Part shown: positions 11,926 through 22,416 of the stretch, piece after piece | Numbering within the stretch: position 1 is the first letter of the stretch | Layout of the letters: every line of letters starts with the position of its first letter | Origin: Viola odorata | Taxonomy: Eukaryota > Streptophyta > Magnoliopsida > Malpighiales > Violaceae | Assembly (NCBI GenBank): GCA_963691705.1 | Contig: OY829540.1 | Span: forward strand, 2,370,001 to 2,434,000 | Direction: 5' to 3' | DNA length: 64,000 nucleotides | The notes under the pieces: generated by a model | Told to the model about the DNA's origin: nothing | The model's database searches: none | What the model saw: the letters and a program-made list of their open reading frames with translations, nothing else | Translations under genes and position numbers: made by a program

Positions 11926-12537
11926 AAGCCTGAATCTTCCGGAAGAATGTTGATTTGGGCGCTTGAACTAGAACAGTATGGATTGAGGTATCAGTCTCGA
12001 CCGTCCGTAAAAGCTCAGATCCTGGCTGATTTCATAGTGGAATGTACCTTTACAGAGGATCCTCTGGACGGCGTACCTGAAGCGGAATGGGGCGATATGG
12101 ATCTCCCGTTCCCGGAAACCTATACGGACCTCTGGATCTTCCATGTGGATGGAGCTAAAAACCAAGAGCTGGCTGGAGCTGGAATTTTTATAAATGGACC
12201 GCACGATATACAAATACGATACGCCATTCGAATCCTACAGCCATTATCTAATAACGCGGCAGAGTATGAGGCGTTGCTAGCCGGACTCAGAATAGGGAAA
12301 GGACTTTCCTCTAAAGGGAGGCACGATACCGGAAGAACAGGAGACCTGCGTCTAAAAATCTGTGGTGATTCCAAGTTGATAATTGACCAGGTCTTGGGGC
12401 ACTCTCAGGCCCGGGAACCCATTATGATTCAATATCTCGCCAAAGTAAAGCGAGAATTGTTGGAAATAATGAAAGAGGGCATGCAAATCAGCTTCGAGCA
12501 TATCCCAGGGAGGAAAACGCTGAAGCTGACAATCTAG
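11926..12537 (+). pseudogene. E2 pol: archaeal-like second RNase H (aRNH)
   Basis: Same frame as the upstream ORF after the TGA. WIFHVDGAKNQELAGAGIFI gives the first catalytic Asp. NNAAEYEALLAGLRIGKGL gives the Glu and CGDSKLIIDQVLG the second Asp. This second RNase H is the Tat/Ogre hallmark. The frame is lost near 12507 by a 1-nt indel in AGGGAGGAAAACG. In the alternative frame the expected NAEADNLAKMA reads on into the integrase ORF. Confidence 0.88.
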
Positions 12538-12542
12538 CCAAA

Positions 12543-13892
12543 ATGGCCGCGAATCCGGAAGCATCCATACCTAAAGCCGTATATTATCGTGAGCTATCGG
12601 TACCATCCTTCATGGAAGAGCAAGCATCTTTATGTGTGGAGGAGTGTGAGAGCGATTGGCGAATCCCCGTAATCAAATACTTGAAACACGGGGAACTGCC
12701 TGAGGATACCGCTGAAAAGAAGAAGGTACTGAGACAGGCAGCTCGTTGTACGTACTATGACGGGGATCTAATCCGAAGGTGTTTTTCTCACCCTGCCGCC
12801 AAATGTATAACTGAGCAAGAGGGTCTTCACACCTTGCGCGAAATCCATGAAGGGGTATGTGGTATGCACGTGTCAGGCGGTACCCTGGCAGCGCAGGTCT
12901 TTCGATCCGGATTCTACTGGCCCACCATCCGAAGAGATTGCCACAACTATGTGCAAACCTGCCCTAAGTGCCAGGAATTTGCCAAGATTCCTCGGCGGCC
13001 TGCCACAGAAATATCTGAAATTATCACCCCTTGTCCTTTTGCTAAATGGGGGATCGATATCCTAGGCCCATTCCCAAAGGCAAGGTCTCAACTGAAATTT
13101 GTGATAGTGGCGGTGGACTATTTCACTAAGTGGGCGGAAGCTGAAGCGGTCGCCACAATCACGGCAGAGAGAACTTGGCATTTTTTCAAACATCAAGTTA
13201 TCATGAGGTTTGGCGTACCTCGTGTCCTTGTCAGCGATAATGGAACGCAGTTCACCAGCCAGTTCTTCAAAGACCAGTGCTCAGAATTTGGAATCGAGCA
13301 ACGCTTTTCCTCCGTGGCTCATCCGCAAACTAATGGACAGGCGGAGGTAACCAATCGGAGCATCCTTAGCGGCATCAAGAAAAACCTAGAAGGGTCTAAA
13401 AAGAAATGGGCTGATGAGCTGCCATACGTGATGTGGGCATATAGCATGACCGTTAAGACTACCACCGGAGAAACACCTTTCGCGTTGGCCTTCGGGACCG
13501 AAGCCGTTACACCGGTGGAAATTGGAACCATGAGCCTACGGGTAGCTCACTTTCGGGAGGAACTGAATGAGGAAAGTTTACGAGCTAACCTGGATGCGTT
13601 ACCAGAAGTTTGAGAGGAAATCCTTCTGAAAACGCAACATTACAAACGAAAGATAGCACGTTATCATAACAGGCGCGTCAAAGAGCGGTTGCTGAAACCC
13701 GGTGACCTGGTGCTCAGAGACAAGCGAGCGGCAGGACAACATATGGAAAAACTCAGTCCAAACTGGGATGGACCATATCGCGTCACCCACGTTGTCGGGA
13801 AAGGAGCCTATCATCTGGAGACTCTCGATGGTACACCCTTATCCAACTCTTGGAATATCGCTCGCTTGAAGTTATATTACTCTAGACTTTGA
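12543..13892 (+). pseudogene. E2 integrase with C-terminal domain, one in-frame TGA
   Basis: Integrase joins element cDNA to host DNA. The zinc domain runs from HEGVCGMHVSGG to CPKCQEF. The core carries GIDILGPF, then VSDNGTQFTSQFF, then PQTNGQAEVTNR, so the D, D and E residues are all present. The frame is interrupted by TGA at 13611-13613 (ALPEV stop EEILLKTQHY). It continues in the same frame through KPGDLVLRDKRA and WDGPYRVTHVVGKGAYHLETLDG, a GPY/F-type C-terminal module, to the stop at 13892. The TGA fits CGA to TGA decay. No chromodomain was seen. Confidence 0.88.
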
Positions 13893-13980
13893 TTTTATCT
13901 GCACCTTTGATTTATGTCAACCCTAACCATGACTAACGCTCGATGAGAGAGCTTTCGTGGTTGTCTTTGTGCAGATAAAA

Positions 13981-14470
13981 AATAAAAAAAGGGGGTATTT
14001 TGGGGAAGTGAAAAGTCCTATCCTTGTGATGGCCGGTCTTGATCAGATGGCCCATTAAGTGAGGGCACTACCCACCATACCTTGAATTAGCGTCGGATTG
14101 AAAGATCCTGGACGCCCCCGGGGGTGAAAAGTCCTATCCTTGTGATGACCGATCTTTATCAGATGGCTCATTAAGTGAGGGCACCACCCGGTATCTTTGG
14201 GAGTGAAAAGTCCTTTTCTTGTACTGACCGTTCTCGTGGAGACGGCCCAACAAGATGAGGCACGCCCCAAAGAAATAGAAACTCCGTTCTAGAAACAAGA
14301 ATCCTATCTTAACGACTAGGCTGCTATGGCTAAGCCATTAAGTAAGGACAAGGTTCTAGACGCGAGGGCAATGCCCAAAAGTGAAAATTCCCTAGCCTTG
14401 TGATAGCCGTCCCGATCCGACAGCTCACTAAGACGAGGCACTTTAAGGGCCGATCGTGAAATTAGGGAAA
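13981..14470 (+). repeat. E2 PPT-like tract and degenerate tandem repeats after pol
   Basis: A7G5 at about 13984-13995 looks like a polypurine tract but is 8.9 kb from the 3' LTR. From 14008 about five diverged units follow, each with GTGAAAAGTCCTATCCTTGTGATG..CCG, a GATCAGATGGC-like arm and CCATTAAGTGAGGGCAC. They start near 14008, 14127, 14203, 14290 and 14380. Tandem repeats in this 3' region are known in Tat/Ogre elements. Confidence 0.75.
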
Positions 14471-14999
14471 CGCGGAGAATCGTGAAATCCCGGCTAATAA
14501 CCAGATGAGTAATCCCTGGTGAAGTGTAGAGCTGATAGCGAAAGCGATTCCCGTGGGTTCCAGGGTAACGCCCTATGATGGCAGCGAAAAGGCTCCTACG
14601 GGTAATTACTATCCCTCGTAACGTGTTTTTATTACTGATGATTTACAGTTGAGAATGCGCAGAATACTTTTCGGGCAGTGGAAGGAGTGAGGATCTCGTA
14701 AGCTGAGATATCGCTAGTCTTACCGAGAAAGTTAACCCAATACCAAATTCTGTAATTTTGGTGGGAGCGCTAAGGATCTGTTCGGATAAGTAAGCGCATT
14801 GGGAAAACATGGCGAAGATAACGCCAAAGGAGTTTGCGAGGAGGCAACTAAATAAAGGAAAGTCAGCAATAAAAGTGGCTTGAACCTATCGAAATGTTTA
14901 AAAGGGGCTACAAAGTACAAACTTCGGTGGTCAAAATAATAAACAAAAATTTAGTGACGCTCGATCACTAAGGAAAGAGCGATAAAGCCTCGAAGCACG
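14471..14999 (+). other. E2 spacer without a gene
   Basis: No coding signal was seen on either strand. It separates the sense 3' repeats from the end of antisense gene A. Confidence 0.5.
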
Positions 15000-17359
15000 T
15001 CAACCTTCGGGGTGCCTCCGTTTCCAGCCTGCCGCCTTAGCTTGGCGAAAGCCCTCCTCATTAAGATGGCCAGATCTTCGTTTGAAAGCGGCAGTGACCT
15101 CATCGGGTTTGTATGCGTCGACCCCATGGACTTCCTCAAAGCAAGCGACCAAAATAAAGGCAGTCTGCTTGACATGCCACAGGCTCCTATCAGCCGACTC
15201 TTCCTCCAGGGTAGCTTTCTCCTTGGCCAGGGATGACTTCTCATTCTCCAAGGCAGTAACTTTGGCCCCCTCCGCTGCCAAGGCGACAGACTGTTCTTCT
15301 TTCTGCTTCTGATGAGCCAGTACTAAGTTTGTACGCTCCTCCAGCAATTTTTTCTTCTCATTCCGCTCTCGCGCTAATTCTTCCAAAGCAGAGGAAAGAG
15401 AGGCAGCCTGACGTCGCGCCTACTCTGCCCAGTAATGGAATTTCATCAAACTAGTGAAAAGGTTGGTGCGCAATGAGTTCTCCCTATCAAACTCGGCTTT
15501 AGAAAGAAAAGCGGCACGTTCTGCCACAGACGCCAATACCTGGGAAGCCAATAAAGCCGAAACTTCATCCGAGCCATCACCCCCCAATGCCGCCAAACCG
15601 GTGTTACGGAAATCATACAGTCCAACTTGATGGGTTACAGAGCTAACCCCACCTATCGGACTAAGATCCGCCACAAAGTTGAAGGTGGTACCTCCTTCGC
15701 CATAACGATCCCGCAGAGGAATGCTCGAAGGAGCAAACGCCAGAGGAGAAGGAGGGTGAACCTGGGTGGACGAACCCCCTGGAGCAAGATAAGCACCATG
15801 AGGTTGATAGCCTGAAAAATCCTGCAAGACCTCTTGATACCCCGGATTAGAGGAATATGCGTGAGCGGGACCGCCGAAAGAATTGGGCAAAACCCCGATG
15901 GTATCGCCTGTGCCCAAGTTCTCCAAAAATTCTGACGGATTCCCTCCCTGGGGAACAACCGTAGAGTCAAACCCATCCGCAGGTCTGTTCCCCATCCCGG
16001 TGGTAGAGGAAGATGGATTTCTGCCCTCATCTTCCGGCCGCTGTCTCTTCTTGGAACCAGTCAGCACGTATCCTATATTCATATCGCCTGAGGGAGGAAC
16101 GGAGGTAGCGACAACGGTAGTGTCCTGCCAAGAACGCAATATGAAATATAGAAAAGAGAAATCAAACGACGACAGACGTCGAAATATAGCATATCATGGC
16201 AAAATGGCACCCTTACTATATCAGTGTGGGGAAGAGGTGCTTCTGAAGAGCCTGCCGCGTCTGGAGAAGGTGTAAGAGCGGCAACGCTTCTCGTTTTTCT
16301 CTTCTTTTTTCTTTGGCAATGGCCTTAGGAGCCTTAGAAGAAGAAGAAGGCTGGGAAGGAGGAGCAACGATGGTCACAAGGGGAACGCCTGAAGGAATAT
16401 CAGGATCTCTCACACCGGCTGAAGAAGAGGAAACCTGAACAAGAGTAGCGGAAGTAGCCGGAAGATCGATGGGGTTATCAGTTGCTTCCGTGGAAGTAGC
16501 TCTCTCTTTTTCTTCTCTCTCTTGAGCCCTTTTCAAGCGTCTCCTTACGCTCTCAGGTTTATAGTTGGGATCCGTCGCTGCGAAAGCACAAAATAGCGTC
16601 AGCATTAGTATCAGCGATAACAAAGAAAGGAGTAACGTGACACTCACGTTTAACACAAGATCGAATGTCCATTCTACAAGCCACTTGACGGATGTGAACG
16701 CTGATTTCCAGTTTGAGAAATGTGTTTAACCAGTCTTGCTCACGTTTCGGAAGGGTCCCTGGTCGGCTCCAGACGTTGTCATCCACGTTTTGATTAAAAC
16801 CAGATCGCCACCAGGAACCAAGATCTCCAGGAAGATCTATCACAAAAAAGTCCTTTTTCCAGCCATCAACGGAAGACTCGATATGGAGGAGTTTCCAAGT
16901 AAAAGACTTCAGAGAGTCATCGTCAAAACGGGGCGATATCGTTATCACCCCCCGGCATTTCATCAACTTAAAAAGAGATTTAAGCAGTAAAAGGGAAGGG
17001 GAAGTAATCCCTTTGTATTTGCAAAGTTCCAGAAAAGCATAAACACAACAATATGCATTTGGGGATAGTTGGGCAGGAGTTAGATCGCCGACAACAAGCA
17101 ATTCTTTGACAAAAGAGTCAATGGGAAGCCGAAAGCCATAACGGAACATTTGCGCATACATGACCCTACGATTGCCCGTCAAAATGTTGTTCAAACGTAG
17201 TGACTCAGGGGCAATAGTGGTTTTATAATCATCAGGAATATCAGCATTATGGGCGGCCAAATGCTCACGGAGAGCGGCCTCAGATGTGATAACACTAGAC
17301 GTAATATCCATCCTTTTCTCATCGGCAGATTTCAACTCAGTACGGCGAGTCTTAGCCAT
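15000..17359 (-). pseudogene. E2 antisense gene A: gypsy-type transposon N-terminal domain plus coiled coil
   Basis: The ATG at 17359 opens MAKTRRTELKSADEKRMD. The region RRVMYAQMFRYGFRLPID through LTPAQLSPNAYCCVYAFLELC and FDDDSLKSF resembles the 'putative gypsy type transposon' domain (PF04195-like) of plant elements. Exon 1 (17359-16648, 712 nt) ends at donor GTGAGT in phase 1. Exon 2 starts at 16577 after TTTCGCAG and keeps the frame (DPNYKPESVRRRLKRAQERE). It may end at GTAAGG (16216). Exon 3 starts near 16124 after TTGGCAG and runs Ser/Gly/Pro-rich into a coiled coil (ELARERNEKKKLLEERTN). One in-frame TAG lies at 15420, and the exon 2/3 junction as drawn also breaks the frame, so this copy is probably decayed. 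Function unknown. It is paralogous to gene B. Confidence 0.72.
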
Positions 17360-17527
17360 GGCAGAATTAAAGAATTAAAAGATGAAGAAGACGATGGAGG
17401 AGAAAGGAAATACCTTCAGAGAAAAGCACTTCAAAGAGCCTTGAATAGTGGGGAGAAAATAAGACGGCTAAAAGAAAATATGAGAAAGCGGGATGATAAA
17501 AGAAAAGGGAAAAGAATAAGTATTGGG

Positions 17528-17535
17528 TTTTATAA
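17528..17535 (-). promoter_or_regulatory. TATA-like box for antisense gene A
   Basis: Minus-strand TTATAAAA within GGGTTATAAAACCC, about 170 bp upstream of the gene A ATG. Assigned by motif and position only. Confidence 0.45.
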
Positions 17536-17975
17536 CCCTAATGATCAAATGAAACGACGAATGCCACAGTCGTTGCGTGGAAGCGGCATAAGGAACAGAC
17601 TCAGGTAATGAGTGCAATCCTAGAAAAGCGCTACAACGCCTCGATTTAGGCAAAGTTCTCAAACACGCTAGCCCGTGGCGCTGGAAGAAATAGACACGTG
17701 TGCCTGCACAATCACGACTTTTCTAAGGAAAGGATAGCAAGAATTAAATGCTCTGAAAAGAAGGTACTATCTCTTGGGAAAAACAAGAGCGGTATAGTAA
17801 GAAAGGAGATAACGCAAGATGGCGTTGATTAAAAGAATAGCGTTGGGTTAGCGCGAAAAGGCGAAATGAAAATCAAATAGCAATGAAATACAAGTATTGT
17901 CGCACAACGAGGCGTTATTACAAGACAAAGAAGCAAATAAGTGGAAAATCTTCTAAATAGAGCAACCACGATTAA

Positions 17976-20181
17976 TCATGGGCCCTCGCGAGCATCGCGA
18001 TCACCATTCCTCCGTTTTTCTCCAGAAGAAGGAAGATCTCTCTCACCTTCGCCCAAATCCTTTAGTCTCTTGGAAGCGTAATCGGTCAGCACTGACGAGT
18101 CAACAGTTCCCTGGCGATAGAGACTCACAAATTCAGCGATACAAATATCCATGGTCTTGTTCTTCCACCAGGCTATCTTTGAAGGCACTTTGGCCAAATC
18201 CGCATCACGAGATGCTATCTCTTTGCGAAGGAAGATATTCTTTCTGTCAGCTACCACCAATTCCGCCTCCAGAAGGTCTATCTTAGCCTTCCCTTTTGAT
18301 CTTTCTCGAGCAAGCTCAGCGCGACAGTCGTCCAACTCCGCCCGAGTCCGCTCCTGAAGCCGCGACAGCTCCGTTACCTTCCCTAAAGCAGCATCTAGTT
18401 CTCCCTTTAAATCAAGAGAAGGTTGAACCTTGTCACGATGATCCTCGAAAAAGTAGTTTAACTCGCGGAAGCAGGCCAGCATGTCAGTCAGAAGACGTGA
18501 ATGGCGTACGTCGGGAGGACGCCGCAAGAACTCTTCTTTGTCCTTCGAAGAAATAAACATTTGCCCCACTATCGGGCCCACTGGCTCCTCCCGGGATAAC
18601 GGGTCCGATACCCCTAAAGCACGGAGACCGTCGGTACCAAGGGAAGACAAGTCCAGCTGATACGCAATGGGCCTTGAAGACCTTGAGGGGAAAGGTTGGC
18701 GATATAAAGAGGAGAGCAATTTTTTGCAGAATCACCAATGCCCGAAATCGAAGAAAGAAACAAGGGTTGAGGCTTCCGTGGGGGAGGAGAGATGGGATTC
18801 GGAGTTGGTAAGTTCACATCTAGAATAAAGGAGCGAATAGGGGAGCTAGGACCGCCAGACACCAAGGGAGAGCCCACCGCTGCCGAAGCCTCGTTAACCT
18901 TGGGAGGAATGGCAGAGGGCACCTTGGTAACTTCCGTCACTGGCAAGGGTCCCGTAACGTGCGAGGCGTCAACCTCCTCGGAAGAAACCCCATTGATTTC
19001 CTCCACGGAAGGAACTAGTGGGTCAGATTTCTCTTTGCAAACTCTCTTTACAAGACGCTCCGTTTCGGCAGCGATCTCTTCGCTATCGTCCTCAGTTGAC
19101 TCCGCTGAAGGATCACTATTTCTGGACCTAAGTTTCATTCGTTGGGCAAGGGTGGCATGACGCAGCTCGGAACCAGTATCCATGCTTCCGCTATCACTGT
19201 CCCTTACCGTGAGACGGTAGCCAATTCTCAAGGAAACGAGAAGGTCGGGCAGATGTGTTGCGTGTCACGACGGTTTTGTTTCTCCTTCCTCGCGGCGGAA
19301 TAGGCGAACGACTAGAGCCTTCGGGTGGAGGAGAAGGAGGTAATGTCTGAAGCGACACCACGTTTAGAGGAATGTCCCTTTCCTCAGAGGATCGTCCCTC
19401 AGCCTTACCTGCCGATAAAATATGTTAATATGACAAGAAAGTCGAAGCGATAAGGCGATAAAAGAAAAGACTCACCAACGACACACTCTGACAAAGGCCT
19501 GAACCGAGCAAATTCCCGAATGCGGAAAGGCCCTTCTATTTCTAATAAGGCGTTAACATTGGATACATCCATACTAGACAACACATCTGGTTCTCGCCAA
19601 GCGGCACTAGTAATCTCTCGGTTGAAACCACCGCGCCAATACCGAGAGGGCAAGCGAAGGGTGAAGAAGCCATTTTTCTAGTTGTCCGCGTTCTCTTCGA
19701 AACCTCAAAAATTCCGCCAGAAGAACCGAACAAGAGCACCATTCCATCTTGGGGTAATATCCACTAAGCTGTTATGGCACCTCAAGGTGAAAAATGTGCG
19801 GAATAGATCGAGCGATGGAGCGAAAATATGCTTCATCTCACACGAACGAAGAAAGGCGTAAAGCCCACACCAGGAAGGCGGAGTTATTTGAACAGGATTG
19901 AGATCGTAGAGGTCTAGCAGTTTCAACAGAGAAGTATGAAGCGGAAGACGAAACCCGTAGGTAAACATCTTGAAATAAACCAACCGGAACGTCCCCCACA
20001 TGGCATCAGTAAGTCGAGTATCCTTCAATGGGACAAAGGGGCGATATCCCGTGGGAAAAGTGATACCGTTCTCCTCTAACTCAGCCCTTAAAACCTCATT
20101 ACAATCAAAAACACTACGAGCTCTTCTGACTTCGGGATCTAGAGGATTTTCGATAATTGCAGAAGGTCTAGCGCGAGACAT
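17976..20181 (-). pseudogene. E2 antisense gene B: paralogue of gene A, decayed
   Basis: ATG at 20181 (MSRARPSAIIENPLDPE). The core GTFRLVYFKMFTYGFRLPLH, DLNPVQITPPSWCGLYAFLRSC and DITPRWNGALVRFFW aligns with gene A. Two in-frame stops follow (after FFWRNF and after GFEENADN), then the same frame resumes at KNGFFTLRLPSRYWRGGFN. Exon 1 ends at 19476 with donor GTGAGT in phase 1, length 706 nt versus 712 in gene A. Exon 2 starts at 19408 after ATCGGCAG. Downstream pieces at 18614-19231 (acidic, Ser/Glu-rich) and 17976-18719 are offset by a frameshift. The last piece carries a long coiled coil (AELDDCRAELARERSKGKAK) and a C-terminal basic tail. Function unknown. Confidence 0.7.
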
Positions 20182-20370
20182 AATGGAATGGAAAGTAAAG
20201 CTATGGCAATAGAGAAGCAAAATACCTGGAGCAGAGAACCAGTGAATCGGCCGTCGGTACCGGCGAGCAATTGCAGTAAAATCCCTCGAGAAGAAAGAAG
20301 CACAGAAGAAAGGAAATACGAAGAATTTCGAAATATTAGCAAAAAATACTAAAAGAGAAGAGTAAACTCC

Positions 20371-20377
20371 TTATAAA
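20371..20377 (-). promoter_or_regulatory. TATA-like box for antisense gene B
   Basis: Minus-strand TTTATAAGG about 190 bp upstream of the gene B ATG. Motif evidence only. Confidence 0.4.
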
Positions 20378-20643
20378 GTTTAAACCTAAAAAAGGAACAG
20401 CCTGTGAAAACAAAACACGTGCAGAAGGGAAAAGGACGCGTGGACAGTCATCAATGTCTTTTGGGAGAAGACAGTTACTGACTGAAAATTGAAAGGCGGT
20501 TGCGTCAAGCGAAAGGCCTACTCCCGCGATAATCCTGGAAACATAAAGAAAGAAAAGCGGCAGAAGAGCGAAAAGAAATAAAAACGTCATTTTATTATTT
20601 GGGAAAGCCATACGGCATCTACAAAGAGGCATGGTATGCCCAA

Positions 20644-21075
20644 CTATTCGCCATCAGACCAGGAGATGCCATAGCAGTAGACCACGTCATCATCGTCCTC
20701 ACCTAAAAGTGATGGATCTTCGCCAGCGAAAGGGAAAGGTTCCTCAACCCTTTCTCCCACGCGAGTGGATGATCGATCCGACTCCTCCTTGACAGACGGC
20801 GACACCGCTTTAACAGCTGAACAGGCGGAAGGAGCCCTTGGCGGTGACTCGTCAGGAGGGAAAGACGTTTCTCTCCCCTTCGAAGAGAAAGAAGCAAGAG
20901 AATCGAAGAATGACTTAGATGCCTTCGCAGCATCTTTCCTCCGCCTCTTGCGGCACCGTCGGTGAACAGGCGGCCTCCAGGGAGGCGACGGAGGAGGATT
21001 ATCCGAATCAGGAGAAGTCGGAGGAGTTGGTGGAGAATCTCGGGCGAACGTATCTAAAAAATGAGAATCAGCCAT
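20644..21075 (-). CDS. E2 antisense ORF C: Pro-rich, NLS-like and acidic protein
   Basis: An upstream ATG (21111) adds a short hydrophobic leader. I prefer MADSHFLDTFARD at 21075, giving about 143 aa. The order is a proline-rich segment (PPTPPTSPDSDNPPPSPPW), a strong basic cluster HRRCRKRRRKDAAK that could be a nuclear localisation signal, a Ser-rich middle, and an acidic end GEDDDDVVYCYGISWSDGE. No stop or frameshift was seen. I do not recognise a family. It lies between genes B and D on the same strand, so it looks like part of one antisense cassette set. Confidence 0.5.
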   Translation of the reverse strand: MADSHFLDTFARDSPPTPPTSPDSDNPPPSPPWRPPVHRRCRKRRRKDAAKASKSFFDSLASFSSKGRETSFPPDESPPRAPSACSAVKAVSPSVKEESDRSSTRVGERVEEPFPFAGEDPSLLGEDDDDVVYCYGISWSDGE

Positions 21076-21144
21076 GAGATCACAGAATATTAATAAAGGA
21101 AAAAACAGCAAGGGGACGAAGAATAACGAAGGAGAGAAGATCCC

Positions 21145-21152
21145 TTAAATAG
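21145..21152 (-). promoter_or_regulatory. TATA-like box for antisense ORF C
   Basis: Minus-strand CTATTTAA in GGCTATTTAAGGGATC, about 70 bp upstream of the preferred ATG. Motif evidence only. Confidence 0.4.
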
Positions 21153-21540
21153 CCAGAAAATTGGGAAGAAAGGATCTTCGATCTTCTAACCCGACTCTTG
21201 AAAAAAGACACGTGTACAGCCTGAAGTGTAGATATGGATTTACAGTCACGCCTGTTGAGATTTTCCCTGATCGAGGAAAACCCCAAAATTGCCCAATCAG
21301 TTGCCAGGACAACCGCGGCGTAGATTTAATGTTGAACAACCAATCAGAAAACCACCCAGTGGCTGAACCGTTTTCAGTTGGGCTAAGAATAGCTCCAAGA
21401 AAGACAAAGGGCGCATTAAAGAAGAAGAATAGTTGCAAAACGGCGTACTAAAACCAGTTTATTTATTATGACCTAAGGGCCAGAAAGTACATTTACATGC
21501 CAGGAAGAAAAGAGAAAAGGCCCAAAGGGAGCCATCGCTA

Positions 21541-21918
21541 TCAAGCGTCAGAGCTAGCATCCTCAGGCACTTCGGGAAGGTCTCTCAGAGAATCCATGAC
21601 CAGAATCAGATCATGGTAGGTGGCTCTCATCCCCTTCAAGCAGCACCCCAGCATATCCTTGCGCTGCTGCAGCATGACGATCACCACTTGAATCCGAGCG
21701 ATGGAGGCAACCAGCTTTGACACGCTTTCCAGAGGGCTGAAATCCTCCAGAGATGTAGCTCCCAGCCTGGAATGAAGAGGGGTCAGCATTCCTTGCAGCT
21801 CCAGGATGTCCTTAGAGGTCTTGACTAACATGTTCGCCAGGAACCCGACATCCCCATCATTGAGGTTCTTGAGAGAATGGCCCTTGGAAAGGAGGAAATT
21901 CTTAGTCAAATGATCCAT
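21541..21918 (-). CDS. E2 antisense ORF D: small helical protein, unknown
   Basis: This intact 125-aa frame begins MDHLTKNFLLSKGHSLKNLN and continues with heptad-like helical sequence (VGFLANMLVKTSKDILELQG; SVSKLVASIARIQVVIVMLQQ). It ends in an acidic tail PEVPEDASSDA. There is no signal peptide. The hydrophobic helix IARIQVVIVML is amphipathic rather than clearly transmembrane. It is first in the antisense direction, with a TATA-like box about 50 bp upstream. I recognise no family. The lack of stops, unlike genes A and B, is notable. Confidence 0.5.
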   Translation of the reverse strand: MDHLTKNFLLSKGHSLKNLNDGDVGFLANMLVKTSKDILELQGMLTPLHSRLGATSLEDFSPLESVSKLVASIARIQVVIVMLQQRKDMLGCCLKGMRATYHDLILVMDSLRDLPEVPEDASSDA

Positions 21919-21967
21919 GATGTGAATTGCCAGAGATGAGGAGAACGTGGGTGGAGAAAGTTCCCCA

Positions 21968-21975
21968 ATTTATAG
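21968..21975 (-). promoter_or_regulatory. TATA box for antisense ORF D
   Basis: Minus-strand CTATAAAT in GGGGCCTATAAATTGGGG, closely like the E2 LTR TATA (GGCCTATAAATACCCC). It lies about 50 bp before the ORF D ATG, a canonical core-promoter spacing. Confidence 0.55.
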
Positions 21976-22201
21976 GCCCCAAGAGAGAGGCCTTGGAAAG
22001 AACAAAGAGGTCCTCAAAAGGTGAGCCGTCTCGTCACCTCTAAGGACTGATAAGCCTAAAGCAGAATCAAAGGTTGATACTCGTATGCCATCCGCGACAT
22101 GAATGTTCGAAAGGATGCAAGATAAAATATGGAAAAATGCCAAAAGGCACGATATCACGGATAGCCATTACGTAAAAGCCATATGGTTACCGGTATCCAC
22201 A

Positions 22202-22340
22202 GTGTAAGGCCGCGTTGATGTCGCAGGTGGCCCTAGATGCGTAAAACCTCGTCGACATCGCAGGCATCTGGTGGTATAAAGCCGCGCTAATCGTAGGCAG
22301 CTGATAGCATAAAGCCGCGATGATATCGTTGCTTCCTTAA
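22202..22340 (+). repeat. Degenerate short tandem repeat
   Basis: About four units of roughly 35 bp, each starting TAAAGCCGCG / TAAGGCCGCG / TAAAACCTCG and containing GTCGCAGGY or close variants. It lies between the divergent TATA boxes at 21975 (minus) and 22409 (plus). Confidence 0.55.
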
Positions 22341-22408
22341 GTGAAAGAGGAGAACGGGGCCCGCGTGACCTCAAAACCCCTGTAAGTACAAAAGTTTACT
22401 AACTTCTC

Positions 22409-22416
22409 TATAAATA
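22409..22416 (+). promoter_or_regulatory. Plus-strand TATA box upstream of the 3' LTR
   Basis: TATAAATA in CTCTATAAATACCTATCTCC. Downstream, TTTTCAG and an ATG at 22454 open a 38-codon frame ending at 22570 (MMDPERMQIHDMTW...). The peptide is too short to call a gene. The promoter-like block is the point of interest. Confidence 0.4.
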
